Part shown: positions 1 to 10,587 of the stretch, piece by piece
How positions within the stretch are numbered: position 1 is the first letter of the stretch
Layout: every line of letters begins with the position of its first letter
Source: Allobaculum sp. Allo2
Lineage (GTDB): Bacteria; Bacillota_I; Bacilli_A; Erysipelotrichales; Erysipelotrichaceae
Assembly (NCBI RefSeq): GCF_022701175.1
Contig: NZ_CP078088.1
Location: 2,294,001 to 2,358,000, forward strand
Reading direction: 5' to 3'
DNA: 64,000 bases
Program-made: the position numbers and the translations under genes
The notes under the pieces: model-generated
What the model saw: only the letters and a program-made list of their open reading frames with translations
Databases searched by the model: none
Told to the model about the DNA's origin: nothing

Positions 1-853
1 CCCGGCAGTACAGAGGGTTTTCAGCGTTTTGACGGTCTTTCGCCATTTGCGAATGCGGCTGCTGGATTCTTCCATCACCGACAGATCTTCCTTCATCTGC
101 TCCGCGGATTCGTAGCGATCTTCCGGCTTTTGCGCGAGCGCCTTTTTCAGAATTTCCATAAACTCTTCTGAAGTTTTCGCGGCCAGCCCGTCCCATTGCG
201 GATCTTCCGGGGTATAAATTTTTCCCATAGCCGCGTGATAGAGGGTGACTCCCAGCGAGTAAATGTCGCTGCGCGGGCTGAGCGCGCGAAAGCCGGGCAT
301 GGATCCGTGTGCCTGGAACTGTTCAAACACCCGTTTCTGTTCGGGAGAGCAGTAGTCTGGCGTTCCGCCGATGCCTTCCGCGCTGTTTCCTTCCATCGAC
401 GCGTTCAGATCAATAAGAACCGCGTCTCCATTTTTCGAATCATGATGTTGGCCGGCTTTACGTCCAGATGAAGAATCGGCTTTTCCTGACGATGGAGTTC
501 GCTTAAGGCAGAGGCAATATCCATCCCCATCTGCCGCAGCTGCAGCAGTCCAAAGTTTTCGCCGCTTTCCAGAATCTTTTCGAGCGAGCGCCCGTCAATA
601 AATTCCATGACGGTGAAAAACTTCCCGTCGACTTCGAGGTAATCGTAGACGGCCGGCAAATACCGGCTTTTCAGTTTTTCAGCAGGTTGGCTTCCATGCG
701 GTTGGCTTCCTCATCGATCGAGGGGTTAAGAATCTGCTTTAAAACGACATACCGCCTCAGGTTGATCTGATAGGCCAGAATCACCAGGCCGCCTGTTCCG
801 CTCCCGATTCTTCCTTTGATCTGATACATTTTCGAAAGTTCCGCTGATGTCAT
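1..853 (-). CDS. Ser/Thr protein kinase, partial at window edge
   Basis: Eukaryotic-type (Hanks) Ser/Thr kinase, probably cytosolic at its N-terminus. Joined frames show a glycine-rich loop (GRIGSGTGG), the ATP lysine in VVLKQ, a catalytic loop HLDVKPANIM in place of the usual HRD, a DLN in place of DFG, the activation segment GGTPDYCSPEQ and a YSLGVTLYHAAMG helix. The key Lys and both Asp are kept, so activity is likely. The start was placed at 853 because a GGGAAG ribosome site precedes it; an earlier in-frame ATG lies at 889. The reading frame shifts near 665 and again near 410, both probably consensus errors. The C-terminus, where a membrane or sensor domain would be, lies outside the window. 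It is followed upstream by a zinc-ribbon/TPR protein on the same strand, which may be functionally linked. Confidence 0.85.
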
Positions 854-990
854 AGTCTTCCCTGCTTCCCTTTTTCTCTCTGTCTGCAAGGATAGACGCC
901 TGCGCGCGTATGGTTTTGCCTGTTCGATTCCAATGGAAAGGAACGGGCTGCGTACACGCAGACTTCTGTCCTCGTTTTCTGCTTTAGCTT

Positions 991-3054
991 TTATTCCCTG
1001 CTTAAGCGTTTACTGGCCGGCTTAAGCTTTTTCTTTTTCACACCGTCAGCAGCTTCCGCTGGAGCCTGTGAAGGCTCGTCTTCTTTTTCTGGTCCTGCGA
1101 TTTTTCTTCCTTTGCTTTCAGTTCTGCGCTGTCTTTTTCATCCGGAGTCTGCGTTTTTCTTCCGCTTCTGAAATGGCATTAACCCCAGCGTTTTCATTCT
1201 GGTCAAAGCGAACCAGTTTCCATTTCCCGTTGATTTTTACCGGCGCAACGCTGCGAATCATCCAGCCGCCGTCTTCAAACTCTCCGGCGTATTCGACTTT
1301 CAGACTGCCGTCCAGCATTTCAAATCCTTTTTGGAATACGTTCCGATTCCATGCAGACCGGGTCTGGAAACGTCCAGGATTCCCTCTTTGGATTTCTTTC
1401 CGTCTGCGGAAATGATCGTGAACGTCCGATCTGTGTTCAGCGCTAAGAAGGGGCCCAGAGCATAGTTTTCCGTATTCACTATGCTCATGGCGGGAACTTC
1501 GCGTTCGATCAGTGCAAAACAGGGAATCTGTTTTGCATCGTATGGACCGTAGGCTTTCCGGTTTACCGGATTGTAAATATAGTAGACATCCTCTTTCGCT
1601 TTGTCCTTTGCAGCGGGTGCCTTCTCATCGGAAGCGGCCTTTTTCTCGACGCGAACCAGAATCGGTGCGGCAGGCTGCTGGATGGCCGCTTTCTCATTTA
1701 CAGTTTTTCATTCGCAGAGGTTTCGCCGGACGCCTTTTTTGTATCGTCTGCTCCCGCATTCGGATCCGCTTTTCCATCCTGAGCGGCATCGGCAGCAGAT
1801 GGATCGGAATCGGACGCGTCGTTGTTCTCCTTAGCAATCGGTGCTTCCTGGGAAGCAATTTTTTCCGAAGTGTTTCCGACTACGATAAGTTCGAGCTTTT
1901 CGTTGAGCGCGTAATGCGTCGTCTTTTCTGCAGCCGTTTTTCATTCTTGTCGGCTGCAGCCGGCTTTCTTCCTTCTTCGCGGAAGAGGGCTTTTCCTCTT
2001 TCTTGACGGGCACAGCTTTTGCTTCATGCAGATCTTTTGTAATTTCGTACTGTTTGCCCTGATCGTCCGCGCGCAGTGAAACAGACTGGATGCTTTCCGG
2101 AATTTTCGCCTGCGAATTTTTCAGCAGAATCTCGCAGCTGAGCTTTCGATCCGTACGGGTAACTTTTCCCTGCGGGGTCACAAAGCCGTAAACGCCGTCG
2201 GCGGCGATCAGCCAGCCCTGTTCGCCAATTTCAATCGGGGTAAAATCGAGCGGACCTAAATCCGCAACTTTCGTCCATCCCGGATCGGTTTTTCCGTCTT
2301 CTTCCGGTCTGGTTACATTGGCGAGCTGCGTATCAAACTCTTCCTGCTCACTGTCCGGCAGACTGGCATGCGCATCCGCAACGACCTGCTGGGCTTCAAT
2401 CACATCTCCGCTTTCGATCAGGACCTGATAAAGAAGCAGGTAGGCGTCGGATCGGGCGGGATTGATTTCAATTGCGGAATTCAGAAGACGGACAGCGGTC
2501 GCCACATCCGCCTGTTCAAGGGAATCCATCGCCTCATTCATATGCTTGCTGTACTGAATCGTATCGGCAGCCGCATTCATGACTTCTTCGATCGGTACGG
2601 CCTGACCCGCTTCGGCCATCTCGTTCACGTTTTGGGTAAACGTATCGTTTTCCTGCTGATCCAGAACGGTCTGCGCTTCTTCTACGAGCCCGATGAGCTG
2701 TTCTTCGTCGCCCTGATTCGAATACAGAGAATAGAGCTGTTCGTACGTATCGGATCGTTTCGGATCAATTTTCTTGGCTTCCAGAAGCGCTTCTTCCGCT
2801 TTGTCGTAATCCTGAGTTTCCATATATTTTTCTGCAGCCGCAATCGCTGCTTCATAGGAGTTTCAGAATTCATCGACCGGCCCATCCAGCTGCCAAGGCC
2901 TACCCCGGCAGCGACGACTGCAGCCGTGCATCCAATTAAGATTCCTTTTTGGCGCCTTTGGAAAGGCCGCCTTTCTTTCGGGAGCCGGTGCTCCGCAGTT
3001 CATGCAGAACTTCATGCCGTCTGGAATTTCTGCTTTGCATTTTGGACATTTCAT
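991..3054 (-). CDS. Zinc-ribbon, single-pass membrane protein with TPR-like repeats
   Basis: The N-terminus is a zinc ribbon (CPKC then CMNCG, about residues 3-24), followed by a basic stretch and a hydrophobic segment (GCTAAVVAAGVGLGSWMG), then helical TPR-like repeats (EEALLEAKKIDPKRSDTYEQ; INPARSDAYLLLYQVLIESG). A C-terminal region has short beta-rich segments (YGFVTPQGK, NGKWKLVRF) and a Lys/Glu/Pro-rich linker. The most likely stop is at 991 after a basic VKKKKLKP tail. At least four frame shifts break it, near 2850, 1930, 1500-1700 and 1310-1120. The start at 3054 was chosen because the zinc ribbon begins there. Same strand as the kinase, so it may be a partner or substrate; that is inference. 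The exact function is unknown. Confidence 0.7.
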
Positions 3055-3200
3055 ATGGGTTCTTCCTGCCTTTTCTTCTCTTTTCACTACCGTAGAAACC
3101 GCCGTTTCCCGGTCTGCCTTCAAGCCTTGCGAAGGTTCGCCAGGAAATGCGTGCTTTATCTTTAACCGTTCTTTGTGCCGGTTGATTTGTTAGGACACTC

Positions 3201-3238
3201 CGAGCCTTTCCTCCGCTGTGATGTATAGGAAAGGCTCG
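3201..3238. terminator. 12-bp perfect inverted repeat
   Basis: Arms CGAGCCTTTCCT and AGGAAAGGCTCG around a 14-base loop. It lies just downstream of the small minus-strand gene ending at 3263. No U-tract follows, so it may be a terminator or an RNA-stabilising hairpin. Confidence 0.5.
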
Positions 3239-3262
3239 AATTCGATCTAGATATAATCGTAA

Positions 3263-3506
3263 TTAAAATTTACTGCCTTTCTTCGTTTCCCAAAAGAAGG
3301 GGTGATTCTGTCGGCTTTCGAACTTGTTTTTGCCCAATCTGCGCAGTTTTTGTGTCGTAAGTTTTCCATTCTCTCGCATGCCCTGGATCATCCGCTCGCG
3401 TTCCGACCGTCCGATTGGCCGATCCGGGTGTAATTCTTTCTTCGGTTTCTCTGGCTCTCACAGCGCCGGCCTTTTTCGGAACAGAATTTCCGGTTTGGTC
3501 CTGCAA
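3263..3506 (-). CDS. Small basic hypothetical protein (frameshifted)
   Basis: Two overlapping frames join into a protein of about 80 residues with coherent composition: a TTG start after GGAAGG, an N-terminus of MQDQTGNSVPKK, then a basic segment containing LHPDRPIGRSERERM and KLRRLGKNKFESRQNHPFF, ending in KKGSKF and TAA at 3263. The shift lies near 3450. It matches no family I recognise. The basic, Arg/Lys-rich composition could suit nucleic-acid binding, but this is inference. An alternative is that only the shorter C-terminal frame starting at the ATG near 3390 is translated, or that it is not a gene. Confidence 0.35.
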
Positions 3507-3748
3507 AAAGAGCGCCTTCCAAAAGCGCCCGGATCCTCTCCAAAGAAAGGGTTCGTCTTTGAAGATCTCTTCTGTTTGAGCTCAGAGCAGAATTTTTACC
3601 CCTCCAAAATTCAGTTTTCTCGTACTTCTATACTGAAAACCAGATACAGGTTCGGTTCCCCCGATCGCTTCTCTTTATCGCTGAGAAGCGAAGGAATCGA
3701 ATTCGCGTTCCGTTCCTGGTTTCTCAGGGAAAAAGGAGGAAATACATT

Positions 3749-4484
3749 ATGCATTACGACTATGCAGAAGAAACCCATAAATGGGTTCTGGATGCGTTTG
3801 AAGAAATCGGCATCCACAAATTCGACGACACGAACGACGGCCTGATCCGCTTCTCCATGCTTGTGCCGAAGTCCAAATTCAGAGCCTACGATTTCGCGAT
3901 CCGGCTGTGCGATCATACCCTCACCATGTACATGATCGCTCCCTTCCGCGGGGATGACAGCGATCGCAAAATGATGACGAAACTGGCTGTTCTTCAGACG
4001 AATGCCAACTACGGGCTGCGCAACGGAAACTTCGAAATGGATTTGCGCGATGGAGAAATCCGCTACAAAACGTACATCAACCTGGAAAACAGTACCGTAA
4101 ATCCAGACGTGCTCGATGACGCGATCCACATGTCCATCGCCGCCTTCGACGTCTATGGAAAGGATATGGCGAAGATCGTCTATGGATTCGGTCAGGAATC
4201 CGAAGACGAAGAATTGGATGACGAAAAGACGAAACGGAATCCGTTTCCGTCCACAGCGATTCCCCGATCCGCCGGCTGCGCGCGAAAATCATCGAGGCGC
4301 TCGAGATGCAGCCGACAGAAAACTTCTTTGAACATCTTTATCAGCTCTTTGGCGGCGAATCCCCGAAGGGGAAACCGCGGACCCGGAAACCGTCATCGAT
4401 CTGGTTGCGGAAACACTCGATCTGCCCCCTACAAAGATTCTGGAAACGATCATGGACACGCTTCGCGAGTTCAGCGGGGAGTAA
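3749..4484 (+). CDS. YbjN-like domain protein
   Basis: Soluble protein of roughly 245 residues. Residues 1-150 resemble the YbjN/type III secretion chaperone-like fold (HKWVLDAFEEIGIHKF; RFSMLVPKSKFRAYDFAIRL; NFEMDLRDGEIRYKTYINLE), followed by an acidic linker (ESEDEELDDE) and a helical C-terminal part (RRLRAKIIEALEMQPTENFF; ETVIDLVAETLDLPP). An AGGAGG ribosome site nine bases before the ATG fixes the start. Frame shifts near 4235 and 4370 separate the linker and C-terminal helices; joined, the protein ends in FSGE at 4484. YbjN-type proteins are poorly characterised, and no specific role can be given here. A terminator follows. Confidence 0.6.
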
Positions 4485-4590
4485 GAGGCCGGATCGGCTG
4501 AACCCATCCGCAAACCAGACGGATCCAGAAGGTATTTTTCTCGTCTGAGGCTTTCTGATCTGGTGACGCTCAAATACCACAAAACCATGC

Positions 4591-4616
4591 AAGGTACAGC
4601 TCAAAAGCTGTACCTT
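4591..4616 (+). terminator. Intrinsic terminator after the YbjN-like gene
   Basis: Perfect stem AAGGTACAGCT / AGCTGTACCTT with a four-base loop, followed by GTCTGTTTTC. Confidence 0.8.
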
Positions 4617-4717
4617 GTCTGTTTTCGGATGTCCTGTCCGTCTGGATCTGTCTTTTGAGGAAAGATTTACAGAATATCTTGCTTTTTACGCTATACTTAA
4701 AGCAAGGAATTATACAT

Positions 4718-5079
4718 ATGACAATTGGTGACCGTCTTAAATACATTCGAATTCAGCGCAAGAAAACTCTTGAAGAAGTCGCGGCAGCCGTCGGCGTCAA
4801 CCCGACTTCCATTTCCAAATACGAGACCAACCGCATCAAGAACATCCCCAGAAAAAGCTCGAAGAGCTTGCCCGCTATTTTGACGTCTCCATTTATTACA
4901 TTCTGGGACTGACCGATCCGGGAGACGCTTCCCCTCTGATTCTTTCGATTGATGAACAGATGCTCGTTGAAGACTATCGAAAGCTTTCCCATGAGGATCA
5001 GGTCACCGTGCAGATTCTGGTCAAGCGGCTGCTTGAAGTGGCGTCCGATCCGAAGGATTATGTGCAGCTGACGCTGTGA
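4718..5079 (+). CDS. XRE-family helix-turn-helix regulator
   Basis: About 120 residues. The N-terminal HTH_3 domain is clear: IGDRLKYIRIQRKKTLEEVA, then the recognition helix region VGVNPTSISKYE. Joining frames across a C-run near 4850 gives IPQKKLEELARYFDVSIYYI LG, the usual fourth and fifth helices of this fold. The C-terminal part (SIDEQMLVEDYRKLSHEDQ) is typical of small Firmicutes XRE proteins. Start supported by AAGGAA upstream and a possible -10 TATACT at 4692. It stands alone between two terminators, so its targets cannot be inferred from neighbours. Confidence 0.85.
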
Positions 5080-5186
5080 CCTTTTCCTGCCAGATCCTGT
5101 TCTTTATCCAAAACAGACAGAAGAATCCGGATCCATCTGGATCCATAATTTCTAGCTTCGCAAATTTATAGCTTTACGCTTCGCGA

Positions 5187-5232
5187 AAAAGCCGCAGTCC
5201 GACACATCGATCGTGTGTCCAACTGCGGCTTT
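5187..5232. terminator. Bidirectional terminator between XRE gene and sirtuin
   Basis: AAAGCCGCAGT pairs with ACTGCGGCTTT, and an inner GACACA/TGTGTC arm extends the stem. Runs of A and T on either side suit termination of both converging genes. Confidence 0.8.
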
Positions 5233-5300
5233 CGTGTTTATCAGAGATTCAACAGGAACGAAGAAACCGGGCTGGAAACGGTCTTCCTTCCAGTTCTGTC

Positions 5301-6049
5301 CTATTCTTCGGCTTTGAGTTCCTTTACGGCTTCGCCGAGAACTTTGCCGATGGAATCGTGAATGACCAGATCCGCCTGATTGTCATACGGGGTGCTGTCC
5401 CGGTTGATCAGAACAAGGTAGCGGCCGCGGAAATACTGCAGAAGTCCGGCTGCCGGGTAAACCTGAAGGCTGGTACCGCCAACGATCATGCAGTCAGCCT
5501 GAGCGATAGCCGAAACCGCCTGGTTCAGAACGCTGCCGTCCAGGGATTCTTCATACAGAACGACATCCGGTTTAATGATGGCGCCGTCTTTCGGATCTCT
5601 TGGAATGCCGTCCTGATCGCGGTTTTTCATCGTTTCTTCGAGCGTGAAAAACGTATGGTCTTTCGTACAGTAGTTGCGCAGAACGGATCCGTGCAGTTCC
5701 AGCACGTTGAGCGATCCGGCTTTCTGATGCAGACCGTCAATGTTCTGGGTAATTACGGCTTTCAGCTTGCCCATCTTTTTCCAGATCCGCCAGCGCGTAA
5801 TGCGCGGCGTTTGGAACGGCGTCGAGATAAATCATTTCATTGAAGTAGAAATTGAAAAATTCCTTGGGGTGACGGACAAAAACGAATGGGAAAGCATCGT
5901 TTCCGCTGGATAGGGATACTTGTTTTCCTTTTTCTCTCCATAGAGACCCGTCGGAGAACGGAAATCTGGAATATTGCTTTCGGTCGAAACGCCGGCTCCG
6001 CCAAAAAGACAATATTGCTGGAATCGCGAAGAATATCTGTAAGCGTCAT
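5301..6049 (-). CDS. Sir2-family NAD-dependent protein deacylase (sirtuin)
   Basis: Sirtuins remove acyl groups from lysines using NAD+. Joined frames give about 248 residues with the NAD-binding motif GAGVSTESNIPDFRS, the catalytic stretch TQNIDGLHQKAGS with His in LELHGSV, and the C-terminal Rossmann motifs VVGGTSLQV-like (VGGTSLQVYPAAG) and LINRDSTP. Unusually, the small zinc-binding module keeps only one of four cysteines: NYCTKDHTFF and later GIPRDPKDGA, where CxxC pairs are expected. Frame shifts occur near 6000 (a T-run), 5870-5900 and 5775 (an A-run). Start ATG at 6049. Its ORF is followed by a bidirectional terminator, so it appears monocistronic. Confidence 0.88.
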
Positions 6050-6093
6050 ATGGCTTTACTCCTTTATTTTCCTGCCTGGGCAGCCGTCAGGCT

Positions 6094-6125
6094 GAAAAAG
6101 ACCGGAAGAAAATCTCTCCCGGTCT
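6094..6125 (-). terminator. clpB terminator
   Basis: On the minus strand, AGACCGG pairs with CCGGTCT and is followed by TTTTTC, directly downstream of clpB. Confidence 0.85.
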
Positions 6126-6135
6126 GATTATAAAT

Positions 6136-8704
6136 CTAGTCTTCTTTTTAATGATGCCGACGGTGAATTTTCCGTCTTTGATATCTACATAGATATCGGC
6201 GTCGTTCATGATGCCTTCTTCAATCATCTTACGGGCGATGTCCGTTTCGAGATAACGCTGAATGTAACGCTTCATTGGACGAGCACCAAAGACAGGGTCT
6301 ACGCCGTTTTCGGCGATCTTGTCGTAGGCTTTGTCGCTGACATGCAGGCGAATATTTTTTCAGCCAGACGATGTTCGAGTTCGCCGACGAACTTGTGCGC
6401 GATCTTGATGAAGGCTTTGTCATCGAGTGCGTTGAAGACCACGATGTCATCAATACGGTTGATGAATTCTGGACGGAAGTGCTTCTTAACTTCTTCCATG
6501 TATTTCTCATGGAGAATTTCCGGTTCCTTGGCATACTCAAACGCATACTGAGCGCCGAGGTTGGACGTCAGAATGATAATCGTATTCTTGAAGTCGACGG
6601 TAACCCCTTGGAGTCGGTGATACGGCCGTCATCGAGGATCTGCAGCAGAACGTTGAAGACATCCGGATGGGCTTTTTCTACCTCATCAAAGAGGACGATC
6701 GAGTACGGATTACGACGAACGGCTTCGGTCAGCTGACCGCCTTCTTCGTGTCCAACGTATCCAGGAGGCGCTCCGATCAGACGGCTCACAGCGTGTTTCT
6801 CCATATATTCCGACATGTCGATTCGTACGATATGACGTTCATCATCGAACAGCTGCTGTGCCAGCGTCTTGGCGACTTCGGTTTTACCTACGCCGGTAGG
6901 ACCGAGGAACAGGAAGGAACCGATCGGCCGGTTTTCATCCTGAATCTGCGCTTTGGAACGAAGGATGGCATCGACAACCAGATTGATCGCATGATCCTGG
7001 CCGACAACGCGTTTTTCCATTTCGTTCTGGAGATTGAGCAGTTTCTTGCGTTCGCTCTCAACCAGACGGCTGACTTCTACGCCGGTCCAGCGGGAAATAA
7101 TCTTGGCGATCATTTCTTCGTTGACGGTTTCCTGAATCAGAGCATCTTCACCGGCTTCTTCTCCCTGACGGGCAGCAATGCGGGCTTCGAGCTCAGGAAT
7201 TGTTGCGTAGCGCAGTTTGGCTGCATCTTCGTAGCGGGCTTCGTTCTGGGCAGTTTCCAGATCGAGCTTGGCTTTTCAAGGGCCTGCTTGTCTTCTTTTG
7301 CGAGTTCAATTTCACGCTTTTCGTCTTCCCACTTGGAGTAGAGTTCATCACGCTTGGATTGCAGACGGCCCATTTCTTCTTCAATTTCTTTACGGCGTTC
7401 CGCGGCTTTCTTATCGTCTTCATCCATCAGAGACGTTTTCTCAATCTGGAGAAGCATGATCTTACGCTGCAGTTCGTCGAGTTCCTGCGGCATGGATTCC
7501 ATTTCGACTTTCAGCGTCGCACAGGCTTCGTCGACCAGGTCGATGGCTTTATCCGGCAGGAAACGGTCGGTAATGTAACGATCGGAAAGCGCGGCGGCAG
7601 CAACGAGCGAATCGTCGTTGATGTGTACGCCATGGTAGGATTCAAAACGGTCTTTCAAACCGCGCAGAATGGAAATGGTATCTTCTACGTTTGGTTCCTT
7701 GACCTGAACCTGCTGGAAACGGCGTTCGAGAGCCGCATCCTTTTCGATGTATTTGCGGTATTCGTTAAAGGTGGTGGCACCAATCATGTGCAGTTCGCCG
7801 CGTGCCAGCATTGGCTTGAGCAGGTTGGCTGCATCCATGGAACCTTCGGTCTTGCCGGCGCCGACCAGGTTATGAATTTCATCAATAAACAGAATGATCT
7901 GACCCTGAGACTGTTTGACTTCATCCAGAATGGCTTTCAGTCGTTCCTCAAATTCGCCGCGGTATTTCGCGCCGGCGATCAGAGATCCCATATCCAGTTC
8001 GATCAGTTTCTTGTCTTTCAGAGATTCTGGAACATCATCCTTGAAAATACGCCATGCGAGTCCTTCAACAACAGCCGTTTTACCAACGCCTGGTTCACCA
8101 ATCAGAACCGGGTTGTTTTTGGTTTTACGTGAAAGGATCTGCATCATCCGGCGGATCTCATCATCACGTCCAATGATTGGATCAATTTTGCCTTCGCGTA
8201 CTTCAGCGACCAGGTCGCGTCCATATTTTTCAGGGCTTCAAGGTTTTCTTCAGAATTCGGGGTATCCATTTTACGTCCTCCGCGGCGTTCCAGTTCAGCC
8301 TGGTAGCACTGCTGCTCGGTCAGGTTGAAAATCTGAACCAGCTTGCGGGAGATATACGACTTGTTGAACATCAGAGCAATCCAGAGCGTAGCCGTACTGA
8401 GGTAGGTCTCTTCGTGTTCCGCTGCCCATTTGGACGCGGTCTCGATGGACTTCTGAACTTCATTGCTCAGGTTGATGTTCGCGGAGCTGGATTTAACGAT
8501 ATTCTTTTCTTCTTCACGGATTACGGAAAGAGCAGTCTGCGGATTCACATTCAGCCGATCAAACAGGCCTTTGAGAGTACCGTCTTTGAACATCGCCTCG
8601 AGAACATCAATCGTATCCACGCTGGCATGAGATTTTGCTTTCGCATCATTCATGGCTTCAACCAGGATCTTCTGAAGATTCTCGGACATCTTATCAAATT
8701 CCAT
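6136..8704 (-). CDS. clpB: ATP-dependent disaggregase ClpB
   Basis: Hsp100 chaperone that, with DnaK, extracts polypeptides from aggregates. Domains in order: Clp_N repeats (1-150), NBD1 with Walker A GEPGVGKT and Walker B ILFIDEIH, the long coiled-coil middle domain ([20 protein letters not shown]) that separates ClpB from ClpC, NBD2 with GPTGVGKT and [11 protein letters not shown] plus IGAPPGYVG, and the C-terminal D2-small domain ([15 protein letters not shown]). Frame shifts lie near 8225, 7275, 7115, 6605, 6360 and at the end near 6150; an intact gene would stop at about 6136 (KKED). Start 8704 follows a CAAGGAGG site. A -10 TATAAT is at 8735-8740. No CIRCE or CtsR operator was seen. Confidence 0.95.
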
Positions 8705-8734
8705 ACTTTCCCTCCTTGTCTATCTAACATCCTC

Positions 8735-8740
8735 ATTATA
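8735..8740 (-). promoter_or_regulatory. -10 box of clpB promoter
   Basis: Minus strand TATAAT about 30 bases upstream of the clpB start; the -35 region is poor, which would suit a regulated or weak basal promoter. Confidence 0.5.
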
Positions 8741-8815
8741 GGCGCAGGACTTCATTCCCATTTCGAGGATGCCTAAAACATTTATCACTCCGCAATGCAG
8801 ACCGCCTAAGCCCGT

Positions 8816-8868
8816 CCTGTACACTGAAACGCTTCCTCTAGCTCGTCAGTTTCAGCATTGTGTACAGG
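8816..8868. other. Long imperfect inverted repeat upstream of clpB
   Basis: CCTGTACAC plus TGAAAC pairs with GTTTCA plus GTGTACAGG, with a five-base bulge (GCATT) in the right arm. No U-tract. It could be the end of a minus-strand transcript from 8919-9191 or an operator-like site. Confidence 0.45.
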
Positions 8869-9191
8869 CCTGGCATCGTTTAAAAGCACATTGACCGTAT
8901 TTCTATTCGGGCAAAGCCTCATAACCTCTTCTTTTTAAAGACTACAGTGATCTTAGCGAGTTCTGCTCGATCCGATGGAAGCCCATTCCCCAGAAGTAAT
9001 GCCTTCAAGCCCGGTTTCTTTTTTTCTGGACGTATTTGGCTTAGATAAACCGCTGACCAGAATTCAATTTTAGTCCCGGCTGCGAATGTTTTCTTTTGTT
9101 CAGACTGCGCTTTCCAGAGATGATCCTGCACGTCATTCGCTCTTCCATTAAAATTTAAATTCCATAATATTTCACAGTCTGGAGAATAGAC
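8869..9191 (-). other. Intergenic stretch with an unconfirmed minus-strand reading frame
   Basis: A minus-strand frame stops at 8919 (ending ITVVFKKKRL) and is open back to 9383, overlapping the LRR gene start. The part outside the LRR gene has protein-like composition (WSAVYLSQIRPEKKKP), but no start with a ribosome site was found outside the overlap, and no family is recognisable. It may be a gene remnant. Confidence 0.25.
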
Positions 9192-10337
9192 ATGCCCATT
9201 TCCGACAACAAAACAATCATTCGACTCGATTCCCAATTTTTCCCGGACGCTCAGTTTCGAAAAGCCGTCTGCAAGCAGTGCAAGCTGAAGGAAGGCGATG
9301 TTCTGAGTCTCGATATTCTTTCCCGGATCGAAAACCTCGACCTCTCCTCCCTTTTTATTGACAGTCTGGAAGGCATTGAACATTTCCGCTATCTCAAAAG
9401 CTCGACGTCAGCCTCAATTTTTGAAAGCGCTCGATATTTCCAGCCTCGTTTATCTGGAAAATCTCAACTGCGATGGCAATTACCTCACCGAGCTCACCCT
9501 CGGTTCACATGAACACCTGCGCAAGCTTTCCTGCCGGGAAAACCGGTTAACCTCTCTGAACTTAAGTGAAGTGCCGGCGCTCACGTCTTTATCGTGTCAG
9601 GAAAACCGCCTGCGCGGACTGGATCTGCGTGCCTGCCCCAACATTGAAAAAGTCCGCGTGTACGCCAATCCGCTGCGTCAGCTTTTCGTCGATGGATGCT
9701 CCCGTCTGCGCAAGCTCGACTGCCGCTGCGGCCGTCTGCAGTCTCTCGTATTCAAATCCAGCCCCGCATTAAAAGAACTCTTCTGCTCCGAAAACCTTCT
9801 GACGGAACTCGATGTAAAAAGCTGTCTGAATCTGCAGGTTCTCGACTGCTCCAGCAACCTTCTTTCTTCTCTGGATCCAGGCAACCTCGAAAACCTTACC
9901 GAATTCAACTGTTCCGATAATCAGCTCAAGGAGCTGACCGTTTACCCATGGCAGGATCTCATCGATTTTGACTGCTCGAACAACCAGCTTCATGAACTGG
10001 AAATTGTTACCTTTGAAGAACTCGAAAAATCGACTGCTCCAGCAACGATCTCGAAAAGCTGACCGTAAACGACTGTCCCTGGCTCATGTACCTCAAATGC
10101 CAGCACAATCATCTGAAGACGCTGAACATTCTCGACTGCCCGGATCTCGCCCATCTCAACTGCTCCGATAACCAGATTACGCAGCTGAACATTAACGACT
10201 GCATTTCTCTGGTCAGTCTCAACGCCTCCAGAAACGACCTTAAGGAAATTGATCTGCGGGAGTGCGAACAGCTTTCCCACGTCAACGCCGATCATAACGT
10301 CCGCGTTTACGCGAAAGACATTCCGTTAAACAGCTGA
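9192..10337 (+). CDS. Leucine-rich-repeat protein
   Basis: About 380 residues dominated by 20-22-residue leucine-rich repeats of the form L-x-C-S-x-N-x-L-x-x-L (LNCDGNYLTEL, LSCRENRLTSL, FNCSDNQLKEL, LNCSDNQITQL). Roughly 14 repeats are visible. The N-terminal cap contains FPDAQFRKAV, the usual lead-in of internalin-like LRR proteins in gut Firmicutes. There is no signal peptide, membrane segment or cell-wall anchor, so it is probably cytosolic or lacks a recognised export route. Frame shifts lie near 9405 and 10028. The ATG at 9192 has only a weak ribosome site. Likely a protein-binding scaffold; partner unknown. A strong terminator follows. Confidence 0.82.
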
Positions 10338-10376
10338 AGATCGTTTCATTCTTTCCATAAATCTATAAATCCGCTG

Positions 10377-10403
10377 CGGGGATCATTTATTCGATGATCC
10401 CCG
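10377..10403 (+). terminator. LRR gene terminator
   Basis: CGGGGATCAT pairs perfectly with ATGATCCCCG and is followed by TTTTCT. Confidence 0.88.
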
Positions 10404-10462
10404 TTTTCTCTGCTTCTGAAAAGGGCGGACTTTTTTCTTCTGCTCAGTTTTTCAACGATTTT

Positions 10463-10490
10463 GACGAAAGACGATAGACGAAAGACGATA
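10463..10490. repeat. 14-bp perfect tandem duplication
   Basis: GACGAAAGACGATA occurs twice head to tail in the spacer between two terminators. Confidence 0.9.
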
Positions 10491-10498
10491 TAAGAAAA

Positions 10499-10527
10499 GC
10501 GAGGCAACTTACTTAGAAGATCCTCGC
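10499..10527. terminator. Bidirectional terminator after nagA operon
   Basis: GCGAGG pairs with CCTCGC; T-rich tracts on both strands. On the minus strand it ends the nagA/transaldolase-like transcript. Confidence 0.65.
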
Positions 10528-10587
10528 AGTTTTTATGAATTCTCGCTTTTAGAGCGGGCTTCTATCTGGTTTTGCTTAATAATCGGA

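Noticed and set aside
7200..8132. 310-codon open frame on the plus strand
   Set aside because: Antisense to clpB NBD1/middle domain; composition is that of a mirror frame and no domain is present.
8705..8815. CIRCE or CtsR operator before clpB
   Set aside because: Neither the TTAGCACTC-type inverted repeat nor the tandem heptad was found.
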